Assembly (NCBI GenBank): GCA_943789135.1
Contig: CALSSY010000002.1
Span: 1-64,000, forward strand
DNA from: an uncultured Bacteroidia bacterium
GTDB taxonomy: Bacteria > Bacteroidota > Bacteroidia > NS11-12g > UBA955
Reading direction: 5' to 3'
Length of the DNA: 64,000 nucleotides
Shown: one piece after another, positions 1 to 9,550 of the stretch
Numbering within the stretch: the first letter of the stretch is position 1
How the letters are laid out: each line of letters starts with the position of its first letter
Position numbers and translations under genes: made by a program
Notes under the pieces: model-generated
The model's database searches: none
What the model was told of the DNA's origin: nothing
Seen by the model: the letters and a program-made list of their open reading frames with translations, nothing else

Positions 1-401
1 TAGAACACCAAATAAGCAAGGTGAACATGGGTGTAAAGGCGTTTAAGGATGCCGGATAGCGCAGAAGGGATGATTTGACCGGCGTAGGAAAACAGGAAGG
101 CGGGCACTGCCACTTCCCATTATGCCGCTCGCGGCTAAGCCATACATAGTCCTTTTTTTGTAAGATTTTAGAGTTCCGGTTTCTTTGCTATCTATACGTG
201 CTGGGAAATACCGAGTATTTCAGCACCCAGGGTAGCAGATACTGCACCAGCCAGTACGAGTCGGATTCCCGCTACCTGCGCAGGGGAAAACACTTCAAGG
301 CCTCTTTTCATTAATATGAAAGAGCTGCCCCATACCGCTCCGAGAACGATTATCAGGAATTGCGGGAACCACCGTGCATTCACGTTGCAAAAGTCGGTCA
401 A
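1..401 (-). CDS. DMT-superfamily EamA transporter, N-terminal part, frameshifted and cut by window edge
   Basis: Inner-membrane drug/metabolite exporter of the EamA type; the substrate cannot be told. Positions 401-192 read as an N-terminus with the typical WGSSFILMKRGLEVFSP helix and an AGIRLVLAG segment. The next conserved block (YGLAASGIMGSG, then PAFLFSYAGQIIPSALSGIL) is readable further left, but in other frames, and the following helix is garbled near the edge. At least two frame changes therefore occur in about 400 bases, and the rest lies outside the window. It is divergent from the aminopeptidase gene. Given the many indels nearby, sequence error is as likely as true decay. Confidence 0.6.
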
Positions 402-449
402 ATTTCGATGCTTCCGTATGTGTGGAATAAAAATGCGAAATTTGTAATG

Positions 450-2436
450 ATGCGCAGGACACTTTTGCTATTGCTTTGGATTGCAGCGCTTACCCAACGT
501 GGTCGTCGGCCCAAATCGGTGACGAGGTTAGTTTGCGCAGAGAAAGGCGCAGATTCGATACGAATTAGATGCAAGTCCGTAAGCGCTCCGGTGAATCGGT
601 GTTTCACGGATACGACCTTGACCTACCACCGATGCCATTGGAGTTTAAATCCTCACACCGGCTCTGACTATTTACGGCGCGGTTTTATTTGATTTTTTGG
701 TTGATAAGCGATGTTGATTCCCTTGCCTTTGACTTGGTTGAAAAACTCGTTAAGTCGACAGCGTAAAACAAGGAAGTTCACAACCTCTACTTTGGGAACG
801 CCGGAAAGGCGATCGGAGTTTGGGTGTATAAATTAGGGAGGGTGGACATCGGATGGACGTCGGGATTCTTTTGAGGTCTTTTACGGGGGAAACCCGATCG
901 GCGTTTCTGGGAACAACGGGGCCTATACCTATGATTTTCATGCCACAGGTCCTATCATTCATACATTATCACAACCTTATGGCGCCCCTTATTGGTGGCC
1001 GTGTAAGCAATCGTTGAGTGACAAAATAGACTCTATAGATATTATAGTAGATACCGATAAGGACTTCAAAGTAGGTACGAATGGAATGCTAAAATCTACG
1101 GTATCCCTCAATGCAAGTGAGCATAGAATTCATTGGAAACATAAATATCCAATTGTAACCTACCTTATCGCAATATCTGTAACCAATTACGAAGAATCCC
1201 TAGATCACGTGCATTTTCACGATAGAAATGATTCTTTACCGGTATTGAACTATGTATTTCCGCAATTTTTAAGTACCGCTTCCCAAGAAGCAAAAGGCGT
1301 ATTGCCCATGTTGCGCTTGTACGATAGTTTGTTCATTCCTTATCCGTTTCCTTCCGAAAAATACGGTCATGCGCAGTTTACCTGGGGTGGCGGCATGGAG
1401 CATCAAACAATGAGTTTCATGGTGAATTTTTCCTATGATTTAATGGCACATGAAGTGGCTCATCAATGGTTTGGTGATATGGTTACTTGCGGTTCTTGGA
1501 ATGATTTATGGCTTAATGAAGGATTTGCCACGTATCTAACTGCTTTGGCATACGAGTTTTTGAAAGAGTAAAGAGGATTTTCGTTTTCAAATGCGTGCCA
1601 TGCGAAATAACATAACCCAAGACGATAATGGGGCTGTAAAACCAAGTGATACATCCCGGGTAAATGTTTTATTTAATGGGCGACTAACTTATAGAAAAGG
1701 AGCCTGGTTGTTGCATATGTTGAGGCATCAAGTTGGGTGATTCTATGTTTTTTGAGGGATGTCGTCACTTTTTGACAGGCGGAAAACGAGCGTATGGTTT
1801 CAGTACAACACAGGAATTTCGACAGGTGATGGAATCGGTTTCTGGTCAAGATTTAACTTGGTTCATCAAGCAATGGTATGAAGGCCAAGGCCATCCCGAA
1901 TTAAAAATGAATTGGCAGCAGCGCGGTAATGAGGTTCAGATGATCGGTTCTGCAGACACCCATCAAATCCTACCGTGCCCTTTTGGAGGGTTCCCATTCC
2001 CGTGGAGTTTCGAAATGCAGAAGGGCAGGTCAGCAATGGAGGGTGTTTTATCCGGATTCCCTTTTTGAATCAGGATTTCAGTTTCAACCTTGCCTTTTGC
2101 CGCCGATACTGCCCTTTTTGACCCTGAAGTTAGCGTTTTGGCGAAATTTAGTATTGGGGGTATGAATTTGGATGCCATTCAAAAGGAAGATATTGTCACT
2201 TCAGCCGAATCCAGGGGTACGGATACTTGGCAGATTTACTACGCGTCGAATCCCGGTTATACAGCGAAGTGGAGGTTTACAATTCACTCGGTCAGGACAG
2301 AAGATTTGGAGCCCAGCAATTGGATTCGGCGCTTAAGCGTGAAAATCAATTTCGCAAAGCTGGCCTGTCTGGCACCTATTTTGCCCGGATTCACACGGAA
2401 AATTTCGTATATTCGAGAGAAATGCGTAAAAATAGA
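450..2436 (+). CDS. Secreted M1-family zinc aminopeptidase with T9SS C-terminal domain, multiply frameshifted
   Basis: Removes N-terminal residues from peptides, probably outside the cell. A hydrophobic signal segment (MRRTLLLLLWIAALTQ) begins near 450. Then come the M1 landmarks: TYHRCHWSLNP, SQPYGAPYWWPCKQ, the substrate motif GGGMEHQT (about 1387-1410), the zinc site HEVAHQWFGD (about 1449-1478) and the zinc-ligand helix NEGFATY. The tail (VEVYNSLGQ ... GLSGTYFARIHTENF) resembles a T9SS sorting domain. The frame changes several times before 1000, near 1570, near 1735 and several times between 1950 and 2340. After correction the length (about 660 residues) fits the family. Start and end are approximate; the indels look like sequence errors, but a decayed gene is possible. 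Confidence 0.8.
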
Positions 2437-2439
2437 TTA

Positions 2440-3216
2440 ATGATTTCAGACACTCTTTGCTGCATTGGCAGCTTTTATCACTTAGTTCTTGCGAACCGGA
2501 TGATACGGATGGCGGGAGCGGTGGTTGGTCTTCTCCAAGTTCTGAAATTGAATTGGCGTTTATAGGTCAAATTGCTGACGAACCATTACCCGCCAAAGGA
2601 CAAGATATATATAAGGACAAAAGCTATGGAGAGTCGATGTTGATCACCAACTGGTCTCTTCTTAATGTCGAATTTAGCCTTGGTAAAAGAAAATGGGGAT
2701 ACCGTTCAATTGGGCGATGGATACCAATGGGCCGATATTAGAGGAACTAGGAATGTGTTCAACTATAAGGGCATACCTCAAGGCAAATATATAGGTCTTC
2801 AATTCACAATGGGATTAGATTCCGCTACAAATCATGGAAACCCACAAGTTTGGCCGTCTGATCACCCCTTAAATCCAAATTTAAACGGGTTGCATTGGGG
2901 CTGGGCTGGCGGTTATATCTTTCAGGCTTTCGATGGCAGATATAAGGTGAATGAAACCGACCCTTCGGGTAGTTTTAGTTTTCATACGGCAACCATGCAG
3001 TTTGTAACGCGATATTTTTTGCCTTTAGAGATTTCTGTTGAAGGGAGCAAACACAGAATTGCCGTGCGCATTAACGGAGATCGCTTCTTTGGCGGTGCTC
3101 AGTCAATAAAGCTAGCCGATAAATCCGTGAGTCACTCTGAAGGTACCGACGACGAACAGTTAATGCGGGTTTTCTTGGATAACTCATTGTATGCATTTCG
3201 TATAGAAGAGCAATAA
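2440..3216 (+). CDS. MbnP-like copper-binding-type lipoprotein, frameshifted
   Basis: Resembles the MbnP family (PF20243-type domain), periplasmic partners of MbnH diheme enzymes. In characterised MbnP a tryptophan is oxidised to kynurenine, creating a copper site. The ATG at 2440 leads through a hydrophobic signal to the lipobox LSSC (2481-2492) once two one-base insertions (near 2450 and 2475) are removed. A third shift near 2660 joins the N-terminal strand to NLALVKENGDTVQLGDGYQW. The family signature NGLHWGWAGGYIF with its two Trp follows at about 2884-2922. The next gene is an MbnH-type cytochrome, which strongly supports the call. Corrected length is about 257 residues. The metal and in-vivo modification are inferred from the family. 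Confidence 0.75.
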
Positions 3217-3232
3217 GACGCTTTAAATTTCC

Positions 3233-4341
3233 ATGAATCGGTTATCATTTCTGATTCAGTAATTATCTTGGTTTTTACTTCGTGTACGAAGGAAGATGGT
3301 GCTGTGCCCGATAGTGGAATGTATAAACCTACTTTAGTAGATCCAGAGGATATTTTTCCAAAGGAATTTGGAATGCCCCTTCTACCGAAGGATAATCCAT
3401 TTACAGAAGAAGGAATTCAATTGGGTCGTATGTTGTTTTATGATCCGATATTATCTATTGATAGTAGTATAAGTTGTGGGAGTTGTCACCAACAAGAATA
3501 TGCATTTGCGGAGCCTTTCGATAAAAGTTTCGGTTTTTTAGGTCTTCGAAGTAGCCGAAACGCTATGCCCCTATTTAATTTGGCATACCACCATAGTTAC
3601 TTTTGGGATACACGGGTAAAAACACTGAGGGAATTGGTATTTGAGCCGATTCAAGCGCATAATGAAATGGCAATGACCTTGCCAACACTTCGTGAGAGAT
3701 TAAAGCGAAATAAACGATACGTAGATTACTTTAATAAGGCCTTTAACCACGAACCGAACTTACACGATATGTCATTGGCAATGGAACAATTCTTATTGAG
3801 CATTGTAAGTAAGGACTCTCGATTCAACCAATTTTTTCCTGGAGATAATCTACAAGTTTTATCCCAATCTGAGCTAAGGGGTGCATTTATTTTTAATGGC
3901 TTGGTTGAATTTGATGCAAACGGTAAGACAAAAGGTGCCGATTGTTTTCATTGTCATGGTGGCGAGTTGGCTCAGCAGTTGAATGCCAGTATGGGGGGAG
4001 TTGCTAGTAATGGTTTAGATCCAGAGCCTGTTGATTTAGGAGTTGGTGGCATTACCAATCAAAATCAGGATATGGGAACGTTTAAAGCCCCTAGTTTGTT
4101 AAATATTGCGGTAACTGCGCCTTATATGCATGACGGCAGGTTTAAGACTTTGGAGGAAGTAATCAATCATTACAGTGAAGGCGTGCATTTTGAAAATCCG
4201 AATATACATCCCCAAATGGCAGCTCATGGGGGTCAGCAATTGAATTTGACACAACAACAAAAAGAAGATTTACTTGCTTTCTTAAGGAGCATGACCGACT
4301 CTTCGTTTTTGGTCAATCCGGCTTATGCCAATCCGTTTTAA
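3233..4341 (+). CDS. MbnH-like diheme cytochrome c peroxidase-family lipoprotein
   Basis: Diheme c-type enzyme of the bacterial cytochrome c peroxidase/MauG/MbnH superfamily, predicted to be lipid-anchored in the periplasm. Two heme sites are visible: CGSCH (about 3475-3489) and CFHCH (about 3943-3957). The C-terminal half has the usual FKAPSLLNIAVTAPYMHDGRF segment, whose Met/His region contributes distal ligation in the family. The N-terminus reads MNRLSFLI, then after an apparent one-base loss near 3255 SVIILVFTSC, a lipobox. It sits 16 bases after the MbnP-like gene, the order seen for MbnP/MbnH pairs, so it probably oxidises a Trp in that partner. A plain peroxidase is the alternative. 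Confidence 0.85.
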
Positions 4342-7015
4342 TTAGAATAATATAGGCCCTAACCAACGGCGCATTTCATCTACACTCTTACCTTTTCGTT
4401 CGGCATAATCAATGAGTTGGTCTTCGTTAATTTTGCCGATTCCAAAATATTTTGCTTCTTCACGGGCAAAATACCAACCGCTAACGCTTGAAGCGGGCAT
4501 CATGGCCATGCTTTCGGTGAGTGAAATGGCATTATTCCCGAGATGTTTCTCAAATAGATCAAAAAGAATCTCTTTTTCCGTGTGATCTGGACATGCTGGA
4601 TATCCAGGTGCGGGACGAATTCCTTGGTATTGCTCGCGAACCAATCCTTCGTTATTCAAACTTTCATCTGTCGCATAACCCCAATATTCCTTACGCACTT
4701 TTTCATGTAAGAATTCAGCTAAAGCCTCCGCCAATCTATCTGCCAATGCCTTAGTCATGATACTATTATAATCGTCGTGATCGGCTTCGTAATGATTGAT
4801 TAAAGCTTCCAAACCTATTCCGGCTGTTACGGCAAAACCACCCATGTAATCCAATTCTTTAGGTGCTAAATAATCGGCTAAAGAGAGATTGGGAACACCA
4901 TTCGACATTTTGCGTTGTTGTCTCAAGAAATGAAATACCGCTAATGGTTGCTTGTCGTTTTCATCGGCATATACGGCGGCGTCATCATGACAGCGACGAG
5001 TTGGTAAAATGAAGAAACTGGCTTGGAGCTTCATGGGGGGATTTTCTACCCAATTTGCAAGCATATTTCTGGCATCTGCGAATAATTTTTGGGCTTCCGT
5101 TCCAACCATTTCATCGCTGAGGATGTCTGGGTAACGACCCGCTAATTCCCAAGTTTGGAAAAAGGGAGTCCAATCAATATAATCCACAAGATCCTTGATG
5201 TGCAGGTCATTTAATTGGAAAAAGCCAGTTTGCTTTGGAGCTTGAATTTGATGGGTAAGGCTAAGTCCGTTTAAACGCGCTTCCTCATAAGGAATAAGAT
5301 TTTTTTGTTGTTGACGGCTGGCGTGATTTTCGGCCAATTTTTCATATTCATCCCGAAGTTTTTCAGAGAATATTTGGTAGGTATCTGGACTTAATAATTG
5401 TCCTGCAATAGGCACAGAACGACTCGCATCGGTAACGTGAATTACGGGATATTGATAATTGGGGGCAATTTTAACCGCCGTGTGAACGCGTGAAGTAGTA
5501 GCTCCTCCAATCAACAGCGGTTGTTGCATGTTTAAACGTTGCATTTCACTTGCCACATGCACCATTTCATCAAGAGAGGGTGTTATCAATCCGCTTAAGC
5601 CAATGATATCCGCTCCCCATTCACGAGCACGCTGTAAAATCTTATCGGCTGGGACCATTACGCCCATGTCTTCAATTTCATAATTGTTACATGCTAAAAC
5701 TACCCCCACGATATTTTTACCGATGTCGTGGACGTCGCCTTTTACAGTGGCTAACAATATCTTTCCTTGAGGACGGGTATTGGGATCGCTGATTTTTTGG
5801 GCTTCTAAAAAGGGTTGCAAATAAGCAACCGATTTTTTCATTACGCGGGCACTTTTTACGACCTGAGGAAGGAACATTTTTCCTTCTCCAAACAAATCTC
5901 CCACATAATTCATCCCCGCCATTAAGGGTCCTTCAATTACTTTTAAGGGCTCCTTTAATAAATCTAAAGCCTCTTGGGTGTCGGCGTCAATAAACTCAGT
6001 AATTCCTTTAACAAGACTGTGTTTGAGCCTTTCTTCTATGGGGAAATTACGCCATTCTTGAACTTCTGCTTTATCTACTTTTTTACCCTTAACCGTTTCA
6101 GAAAATGTAAGAAGTCTCTCGGTCGCATCATCACGTCTATTGAGTAAAACATCTTCAACGTGTTCCAATAAGTCTTTGGGGATTTCCTCGTAAACTTCAA
6201 TCATTCCTGCGTTTACGATTCCCATATCTAAGCCTGCTTTAATGGCATGATAAAGGAAGGCAGCGTGCATGGCTTCTCGAACGGCGTTATTGCCTCTGAA
6301 CGAGAAGGAAATATTGGATACGCCACCTGAAACCTTGGCTCCGGGTAGATTTTCTTTGATCCACCGCGTTGCGTTGATGAAGTCTACTGCATAATTATTG
6401 TGTTCCTCAATACCCGTGGCAACGGTAAGGATATTGGGGTCGAATATGATATCTTGAGGATTGAAATTTACCTGTTGAGTAAGTATTTTATAAGAACGTT
6501 CACAAACCTGAATTTTACGTTCGAAACTGTCGGCTTGACCTGTCTCATCAAAAGCCATTACCACCACCGCAGCACCGTAGCGTTTCACTAATTTTGCGCG
6601 TTTGATGAATTCCGATTCACCGTCTTTTAGGGAAATCGAATTTACGATTCCTTTTCCTTGTATGCATTTAAGTCCTGCTTCGATTACTTCCCATTTTGAG
6701 GAATCAATCATAATAGGAACTCGGGAAATATCCGGTTCTGCGGCAATAAGATTGAGGAAGGTTGTCATGGCTTCTACGCCATCGAGCATGCCTTCATCCA
6801 TGTTAACATCGATTACTTGTGCCCCGTTTTCAACTTGCTGACGTGCTACATCTAAGGCTGCGTTGTAATCTCCTGCTGAGAATAAGACGTTCGAAAACTT
6901 TACTACCGGTTACGTTTGTTCTTTCTCCAATATTGACAAAATTGGTTTCTGGAGTAAGGGTAAAAGGCTCAAGGCCACTTAATCTGAGGTAATTCGGTAT
7001 GGTTTGTGTTTCCAA
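4342..7015 (-). CDS. metH: Cobalamin-dependent methionine synthase, pterin/B12/activation part (split MetH), one frameshift
   Basis: Transfers the methyl group of methyltetrahydrofolate via cobalamin to homocysteine. The protein starts directly with the pterin domain ([11 protein letters not shown], then [13 protein letters not shown]), so it lacks the N-terminal homocysteine/zinc domain. This is the split form common in Bacteroidota, where that domain is encoded elsewhere; it is not in this window. In order follow the pterin domain ([16 protein letters not shown]), the cobalamin cap, the B12 site with DVHDIGKN and GGATTS, and the SAM-binding activation domain ([15 protein letters not shown]). 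One extra base near 6890 separates KVFERLI from AGDYNAAL; corrected length is about 890 residues. It lies 11 bases after the E1 gene, probably in one transcript. Confidence 0.93.
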
Positions 7016-7026
7016 GGTTTGATTTT

Positions 7027-9435
7027 TTAGAATAATGAAGGATACTTTTGGGGGTTGACTTCATTCATTAGCTGATAAATCGCAGCGTATACATCATCAA
7101 TTGATGGTTTTGAAAAATAATCACCATCGGATGAATAAGCAGGTCTATGGGGTTTTGACGTAATGGTTAGAGGTTTACTATCCAGATATTGATAGCCATT
7201 TTGTTCTTCTAGGATTTGTTGTAAAATGAAAGCAGAAGCTCCACCAGGTACATCCTCATCAAAAACAACCAAGCGATTGGTGTTTTTAAGACTTTCAACG
7301 ATCGTATGATTGATGTCAAACGGTAACAAGGTTTGAACATCAATAAGTTCAACTCGGATACCTACTTCCGCTAACATGTCAACAACTTGCATAGCAATGC
7401 GGCAGTTAGATCCATAGGTTACCAAGGTTACATCCTCCCCGAATTTAAGGGTTTCAGGAACGCCCAAAGGAATGGTAAAGGTTCCAATGTTTTTGGGCAT
7501 TTTCTCTTTATTTCTATACCCATTCAAACACTCAACGACCAAAGCGGGTTCGTCCGATTTCAATAACGTATTGTACATTCCAGCAGCCCGCGTCATATCC
7601 CTTGGTACACAAACATGCATACCTCGAACGGCATTAATTATCATACCCATTGGAGAACCGGAGTGCCAAATTCCCTCTAATCGATGTCCTCGTGTTCGGA
7701 TGATCAATGGGGATTTTTGTCCTCCTTTTGTGCGATATTGCATGGTGGCAAGATCGTCGCTCATGGGTTCAAGAGCGTACAATAGGTAATCTAAATATTG
7801 TATTTCAGCGATTGGTCGAAGTCCACGCATGGCAGCACCAATTCCTTCTCCGATTATAGACCATTCACGGATTCCCTTATCGGTAACACGTAATTCGCCA
7901 AACTTTTCCTGGAGTCCCGAAAATCCTTGGTTTACATCACCAATTTTTCCCACGTCTTCACCGAATGCGAAAATACGTGGATCGTTTTCCATGTTGGCCT
8001 CAAAACAAGCACGTACAACCTGATAACCATCGGCCGTTTCGTCGCTTAGTTCTAATGGTATTTGAGGTACGGCATGCACATTTTGGTCGCTTTGACTGTG
8101 AAGATGTGAGCTGTAACGGTCGTGGTTGTCCTTATTAAATTGCTGGTGATAAGCCAACAATTCTGATTTTGTATCTTGAGGAATATGAGCCAATGCGCGT
8201 AATGTCTGGTGAAGGGCATTGCCTAAATCACGACGAATTGGATCGCTATTTTCACCCATCTCATTTCGAATGACAGAGAGTTCTGCGATGTTTAAATCTT
8301 TGGAAATTAAGGTGTCCAAAACCGCTAGAAATTCTGTTACATCCTTTTTGATATCACTTGTAAAGTCGATCCAAGCTTGTTTCTGTTGTTTTTTTACTTC
8401 GCTTAGGTATTCTTTTTCAAGTTCATCGAGCTTTTCAGCCGTTACGATATTGTTTTCGGTCATCCATTGGCGCATTTTTTCGATACAATCAAAATCGCGC
8501 TCCCAATCGAGGCGCTCTTGTGACTTATAACGCTCATGCGATCCAGAAGTAGAATGGCCTTGTGGTTGGGTGACTTCGGTTACATGCACCAATACAGGCG
8601 TGTGTTTTTCACGGCAGATATCAGCAGCTTCGCGATAGGCATTACACAATTCTGGGTAATTCCATCCACGAGCTTTAATGATATGCATTCCAACGCCCTC
8701 TTCATTGGTTTCGAACCCCTTCATGATGGCGCTGATATTTTCCTTTGCTGTTTGGTATTTTGCAGGAACGGAAATGCCATATCCGTCATCCCAAACGCTC
8801 ATAAGCATGGGTACTTGCATTACACATGCGGCATTCATCACTTCCCAAAAAATCCCCTCAGAGGTAGAAGCATTACCAATGGTTCCAAATGCAATTTCTT
8901 TTCCTTTTTGTGAAAATTGGCTCATATCATGAAGCAATTCATTTTCACGGTATAATTTAGAAGCTAATGCCAAACCTAACAATCGGGGCATTTGACCCGC
9001 AGTAGGTGAAATATCTGCACTAACGTTATAGCGGTCTGATTGACTTAAAAAATGCCCATTCTCATCCAACAACCGGGTTGCATAGTGTCCGTTCATAGAA
9101 CGTCCGCCCGAAGCAGGTTCTTTTTCAACGGAAGCGTGAGCGTATAGTTGGGCGAAGAATTTTTGTACATCGGAAAGGCCAAGAGCAAACATGAACGTTT
9201 GGTCGCGGTAATACCCGCTTCGCCAATCACCGTGTTCAAAAACTTTAGCCATAGCAATTTGAGCAACTTCTTTTCCGTCGCCGAAGATGCCAAATTTGGC
9301 TTTACCGGTAAGCACTTCTTTTCGGCCTATTAAGGAGGCATGTCGACTCTGATAGGCGATTTTGTAGTCTTGGATGACTTGTGCAATGAAATCTTGTTGA
9401 GATAGATCGTTGGTTTTTTGGGCCACTTCTTGCAT
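7027..9435 (-). CDS. Fused alpha/beta 2-oxoacid dehydrogenase E1 component (variant ThDP motif)
   Basis: Thiamine-diphosphate E1 enzyme, 802 residues, with the alpha-type half first and the beta-type half (from about residue 470, [21 protein letters not shown]) fused behind it. It should decarboxylate a 2-oxoacid, most likely a branched-chain one, and pass the acyl group to a lipoyl E2; neither E2 nor E3 is nearby. The cofactor motif is unusual: GNASTSEG (from residue 187) and WDDGYGIS, where the classic motif is GDG...NN. The start at 9435 (MQEVAQ) is preferred because a TATCTTTG box ends five bases upstream; an upstream in-frame start would overlap this box. It is divergent from uvrB and probably co-transcribed with metH. 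The exact substrate is unknown. Confidence 0.85.
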   Translation of the reverse strand: MQEVAQKTNDLSQQDFIAQVIQDYKIAYQSRHASLIGRKEVLTGKAKFGIFGDGKEVAQIAMAKVFEHGDWRSGYYRDQTFMFALGLSDVQKFFAQLYAHASVEKEPASGGRSMNGHYATRLLDENGHFLSQSDRYNVSADISPTAGQMPRLLGLALASKLYRENELLHDMSQFSQKGKEIAFGTIGNASTSEGIFWEVMNAACVMQVPMLMSVWDDGYGISVPAKYQTAKENISAIMKGFETNEEGVGMHIIKARGWNYPELCNAYREAADICREKHTPVLVHVTEVTQPQGHSTSGSHERYKSQERLDWERDFDCIEKMRQWMTENNIVTAEKLDELEKEYLSEVKKQQKQAWIDFTSDIKKDVTEFLAVLDTLISKDLNIAELSVIRNEMGENSDPIRRDLGNALHQTLRALAHIPQDTKSELLAYHQQFNKDNHDRYSSHLHSQSDQNVHAVPQIPLELSDETADGYQVVRACFEANMENDPRIFAFGEDVGKIGDVNQGFSGLQEKFGELRVTDKGIREWSIIGEGIGAAMRGLRPIAEIQYLDYLLYALEPMSDDLATMQYRTKGGQKSPLIIRTRGHRLEGIWHSGSPMGMIINAVRGMHVCVPRDMTRAAGMYNTLLKSDEPALVVECLNGYRNKEKMPKNIGTFTIPLGVPETLKFGEDVTLVTYGSNCRIAMQVVDMLAEVGIRVELIDVQTLLPFDINHTIVESLKNTNRLVVFDEDVPGGASAFILQQILEEQNGYQYLDSKPLTITSKPHRPAYSSDGDYFSKPSIDDVYAAIYQLMNEVNPQKYPSLF

Positions 9436-9440
9436 TACTG

Positions 9441-9448
9441 CAAAGATA
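9441..9448 (-). promoter_or_regulatory. -7 box of E1/metH promoter
   Basis: TATCTTTG on the minus strand, a match to the Bacteroidota TAnnTTTG box. It ends five bases before the E1 start codon, predicting a leaderless transcript. I see no clear -33 TTG. Confidence 0.6.
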
Positions 9449-9550
9449 GGCAAAAAATGCGGCGGCATAAGTGCTTTGGTGGGCCCTGCGATATACTTTG
9501 TAAGTAGGCCAAACCATTGTCGGCTTTTTGCGTTAATTTCGAAGGATAAA

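Noticed and set aside
1..3260. A group of short novel proteins at the window start
   Set aside because: The short frames join into known families (DMT, M1 peptidase, MbnP) when indels are corrected, so they are pieces of broken genes.
2440..4341. A methanobactin biosynthesis cluster
   Set aside because: Only MbnP- and MbnH-like genes are seen; no precursor peptide, mbnB/C or matching transport genes are nearby, and MbnP/MbnH pairs occur independently.
4521..4754. Open frame opposite metH
   Set aside because: Lies antisense to a strongly conserved enzyme; no homology-like motif or upstream signal. The same applies to many open frames opposite E1, gltA, ileS, ugd, htpG and other genes.
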